NCBI GenBank assembly: GCA_027578815.1
Contig: JANBTH010000172.1
Span: 1-29,012 of the forward strand
DNA: 29,012 nucleotides
Reading direction: 5' to 3'
Origin: Coemansia sp. RSA 1804
Lineage: Eukaryota > Kickxellomycota > Kickxellomycetes > Kickxellales > Kickxellaceae
The position numbers and the translations under genes are program-made. The notes beneath the pieces were generated by a model. That model was not told where the DNA came from. It ran no database searches and saw only the letters and a list, made by a program, of their open reading frames with translations. Of the stretch, positions 27,083-29,012 are shown in pieces; within the stretch, counting starts at the first letter, position 1; every line of letters starts with the position of its first letter.

Positions 27083-27364
27083 CTAAGGGCTTTGCTGTGG
27101 GTAGCCATGTCCTCCGTCTTCCGAGTCTCGGATATATTGTGGAAGCAAAGTATGGCCGTGGTGTTGAGCGTTTCCATTGCCGCGCCGACTTAGCCGGTAT
27201 CGGATGTACAGAAGCGCATCCCTGCCTACACAAGTTGTGAAAAAACACCAAAGGATGGCTGCCAGTCCAACAATAACACAAACGACTAGAAGAACTATAA
27301 GACTGGTAGGCACAGAGCCATCGGGGCTATCTGCGTTTCCAGGATACGTTACAGGCATTGACAT
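27083..27364 (-). CDS. Small single-pass membrane protein, function unknown
   Basis: 93 residues with one clear membrane span (about 21-43, SLIVLLVVCVIVGLAAILWCFF), a short Pro/Asp/Ser N-terminus, and a basic then His/Gly-rich tail (RYRLSRRGNGN, then LLPQY at 73-77). The N-in/N-out question is open, but the positive residues right after the span suggest the C-terminus is cytosolic. LPQY is an LPxY motif, a possible ligand for WW domains of Rsp5/Nedd4-like ubiquitin ligases (inference). No family recognised. A second ATG lies two codons in at 27358, and the frame continues 5' without a stop to 27553, so the start is not certain. It diverges from SEC4 and converges with YAF9. Confidence 0.5.
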   Translation of the reverse strand: MSMPVTYPGNADSPDGSVPTSLIVLLVVCVIVGLAAILWCFFTTCVGRDALLYIRYRLSRRGNGNAQHHGHTLLPQYIRDSEDGGHGYPQQSP

Positions 27365-27756
27365 GGCACACAAAGGGTGTTTCTGTTTAAGAGAGGTTGA
27401 TAGAGATATTAGAAGAATGAACGAGGGGTTGGTATGCTTTGCAGTATGGCAACGACGACGACAAAAACAATAAGACACTTTGGCCAAAAAGCACATCCAA
27501 TGTTTGGAGAGAAAAAGAAAGCCAAAAGAAAAAGGCACAAGTGCGGGATTCATTCACAATCTTCTTTTCCCTTTTTTCGCCACAAAAAGTCTTTTTCCCC
27601 CTCCTCTTTCTATTTGTCTTTATTTCTATTTCTATTTTTATTTTTATTCCCATTTCTATAGCTTGCAATCTTAATTGAGCTGTGTGCGCATCTGTAGACC
27701 CACACATCTGCCCATCTCTCTTCTGCTTCTTTGCTTTTGCTTTCGTTTGTACAACC
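27365..27756. other. Divergent spacer between the small membrane protein and SEC4
   Basis: 392 bases. A purine-rich stretch (27500-27535) is followed by a long T/C tract (27560-27660) with near-tandem TATTTC/TATTTT units that forms the SEC4 leader. No gene seen. Confidence 0.45.
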
Positions 27757-28779
27757 ATGGCGGCTCCACAGAAAAACACAAGCTACGACTACCTGATGAA
27801 GCTACTGATCATTGGCGATTCAGGTAAGCCTAGTCAAAATACAGAGCATTGAGTCAAGCTCAAACTATTATGACTATTGTTTTGCTTTGCTTTTGCTGTC
27901 ACAATTACGTTATTATTGCCAGTCTGGATATTTGGGGTTTAATCCCTGCTTCCATTGCTGCCGTTATATTTCTAAATTAACAGCAATAAATTGCTGCTTT
28001 TTTTTTCTTTCTGAGCGTTCCTTGGTATCTCTACATGTAGGTGTCGGTAAGAGCTGTCTTCTTTTGCGTTTTTCGGACGACCAGTTTACTCCTTCCTTTA
28101 TAACTACCATTGGAATTGACTTTAAAATCCGCACAATCGAACTGGATGGCAAGCGAATTAAGCTTCAAATTGTAAGTAGTTTGGTGAATTTGATGCACAG
28201 AAACGCATGAGAGTAATAAAGACGAAATGTACACCGGGAAGCCTACTCATGGGCTATAGAATGAAACTAGGTGGCAAAGTATATTTGCATGAACTAATTG
28301 TATATATGAGTATCGCGAGTTATGCGTTTGTTGTACTTGTATAGTGGGACACGGCCGGCCAGGAGCGCTTCCGCACAATCACCACAGCGTACTACCGCGG
28401 CGCAATGGGAATTTTGCTTGTCTATGATGTCACCGACGAGAGATCATTTAACAACATTGAAAACTGGTACATGAATGTGGAGCAACATGCAAGCGAGGGC
28501 GTGAATAAGATCCTTATTGGCAACAAATGCGACATTGATGACCGTCGGGTTGTGACCAAGGACATGGGCCAGGCACTGGCGAACAAGTTTAACATTAATT
28601 TCAAGGAGACCAGCGCAAAGTCAAACATCAACGTTGAGGAGTCATTTCTTGAGCTTGCAGCAGACATCAAGAAGCGCCTGCTTGACTCGGCCAGCCAGCC
28701 CGAGCAGACTACAACTGCTGGAAGAGTTGACATCAATGATGCACAGAGAGGTGCTGCTCAGAACACAGGCTGCTGCTGA
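27757..28779 (+). CDS. SEC4: Rab GTPase Sec4/Rab8 type
   Basis: Three exons, 27757-27823, 28041-28171 and 28345-28779, give 210 residues. Introns of 217 and 173 nt have donors GTAAGC/GTAAGT and acceptors TGTAG/TATAG. The first splits the P-loop Gly codon and the second falls between LQI and WDTAGQ, both in clean phase. Motifs: GDSGVGKS (20-27), TTIGIDF (44-50), WDTAGQERF (67-75), GNKCD (125-129), ETSAK (154-158), and the C-terminal CC for double geranylgeranylation. The switch II stretch FRTITTAYYRGAMGI is the Rab8/Sec4 signature. It controls docking of post-Golgi secretory vesicles with the exocyst at the plasma membrane. The last 35 residues are the variable membrane-targeting tail. Confidence 0.96.
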
Positions 28780-29012
28780 TCCGGTATACATCTGCAATTC
28801 TCCACAAATGTCTGCCAAGGACTTTTTAGGTCGTGTGAGCAGTCTGCTTCTATTTGATCTTCCTTATTAGCCTTTTATCAATTTTTTCTTTTCTGCACAG
28901 CTGGTATCTTTAACTTTTTTTGTCATTCAAGAACGCATGTAGCCTTTTTCACCCTTTTTCATCTCTATATGTAATCTAGAGACGCAGTGGTGGCCAGTTC
29001 GGATCTTTAGCC

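Noticed and set aside
1..29012. tRNA, rRNA, CRISPR array or transposon
   Set aside because: No GTTCGA-type B box outside coding sequence, no regularly spaced repeats, no terminal inverted repeats, transposase or reverse transcriptase motifs seen by eye.

Overview
This is a nuclear segment from a fungus. The fungal assignment rests on Bfr1 (a family I know only from fungi), a Vph1-type V-ATPase subunit a, a Qcr9 and an RRN6-type Pol I factor. The genes are compact and mostly intron-free, with short GT-AG introns (41 to about 400 nt between coding exons). Several genes have an animal-like form or are missing from the model yeasts: a full-length SMARCC-type Swi3, a WW-WW-MyTH4-RhoGAP (Vilse/ARHGAP39 type), a PR72-type PP2A B'' subunit and a UMA+UBA protein of the UBAP1/ESCRT-I type. 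That mix suggests an early-diverging (non-Dikarya) fungus, for example Zoopagomycota or Mucoromycota. The lineage is inference; no rRNA or marker gene here settles it.

Layout, left to right: an open frame cut by the left edge (2-199, not recognised); SWI3/SMARCC (+, 777-4442); convergent to it the three-exon RhoGAP (-, 4780-7465); a 1.77 kb divergent spacer with a long unexplained open frame; ORM/ORMDL (+, two exons, 9231-9890); convergent BFR1 (-, two exons, 10227-11900); QCR9 (+, 12707-12913); TRAPPC4/Trs23 (+, 13282-13698); a 1.2 kb spacer; PP2A B'' (+, 14885-17383); convergent V-ATPase subunit a (-, 17593-20235) followed upstream by RRN6-like (-, 20557-23643); divergent UBAP1-like (+, 24109-25788); YEATS/GAS41-Yaf9 (+, 26187-26840); a small single-pass membrane protein (-, 27083-27364); and SEC4/RAB8 (+, three exons, 27757-28779).

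Functionally the window is a run of housekeeping genes. Two are chromatin genes (Swi3, YEATS) and one is an rDNA transcription factor. Many of the others act on endomembranes: Orm (sphingolipid synthesis control in the ER), Bfr1 (ER/polysome-associated), Trs23 (TRAPP, a Rab GEF complex), Vph1 (vacuole acidification), UBAP1-like (ESCRT-I, multivesicular bodies) and Sec4 (exocytosis). This is not an operon and the clustering may be chance. I saw no transposon, CRISPR array, tRNA or rRNA. The main discoveries offered are the fungal Vilse-type RhoGAP, whose first WW domain is completed by a 41-nt microexon, the UBAP1-like ESCRT-I candidate and the B'' subunit.
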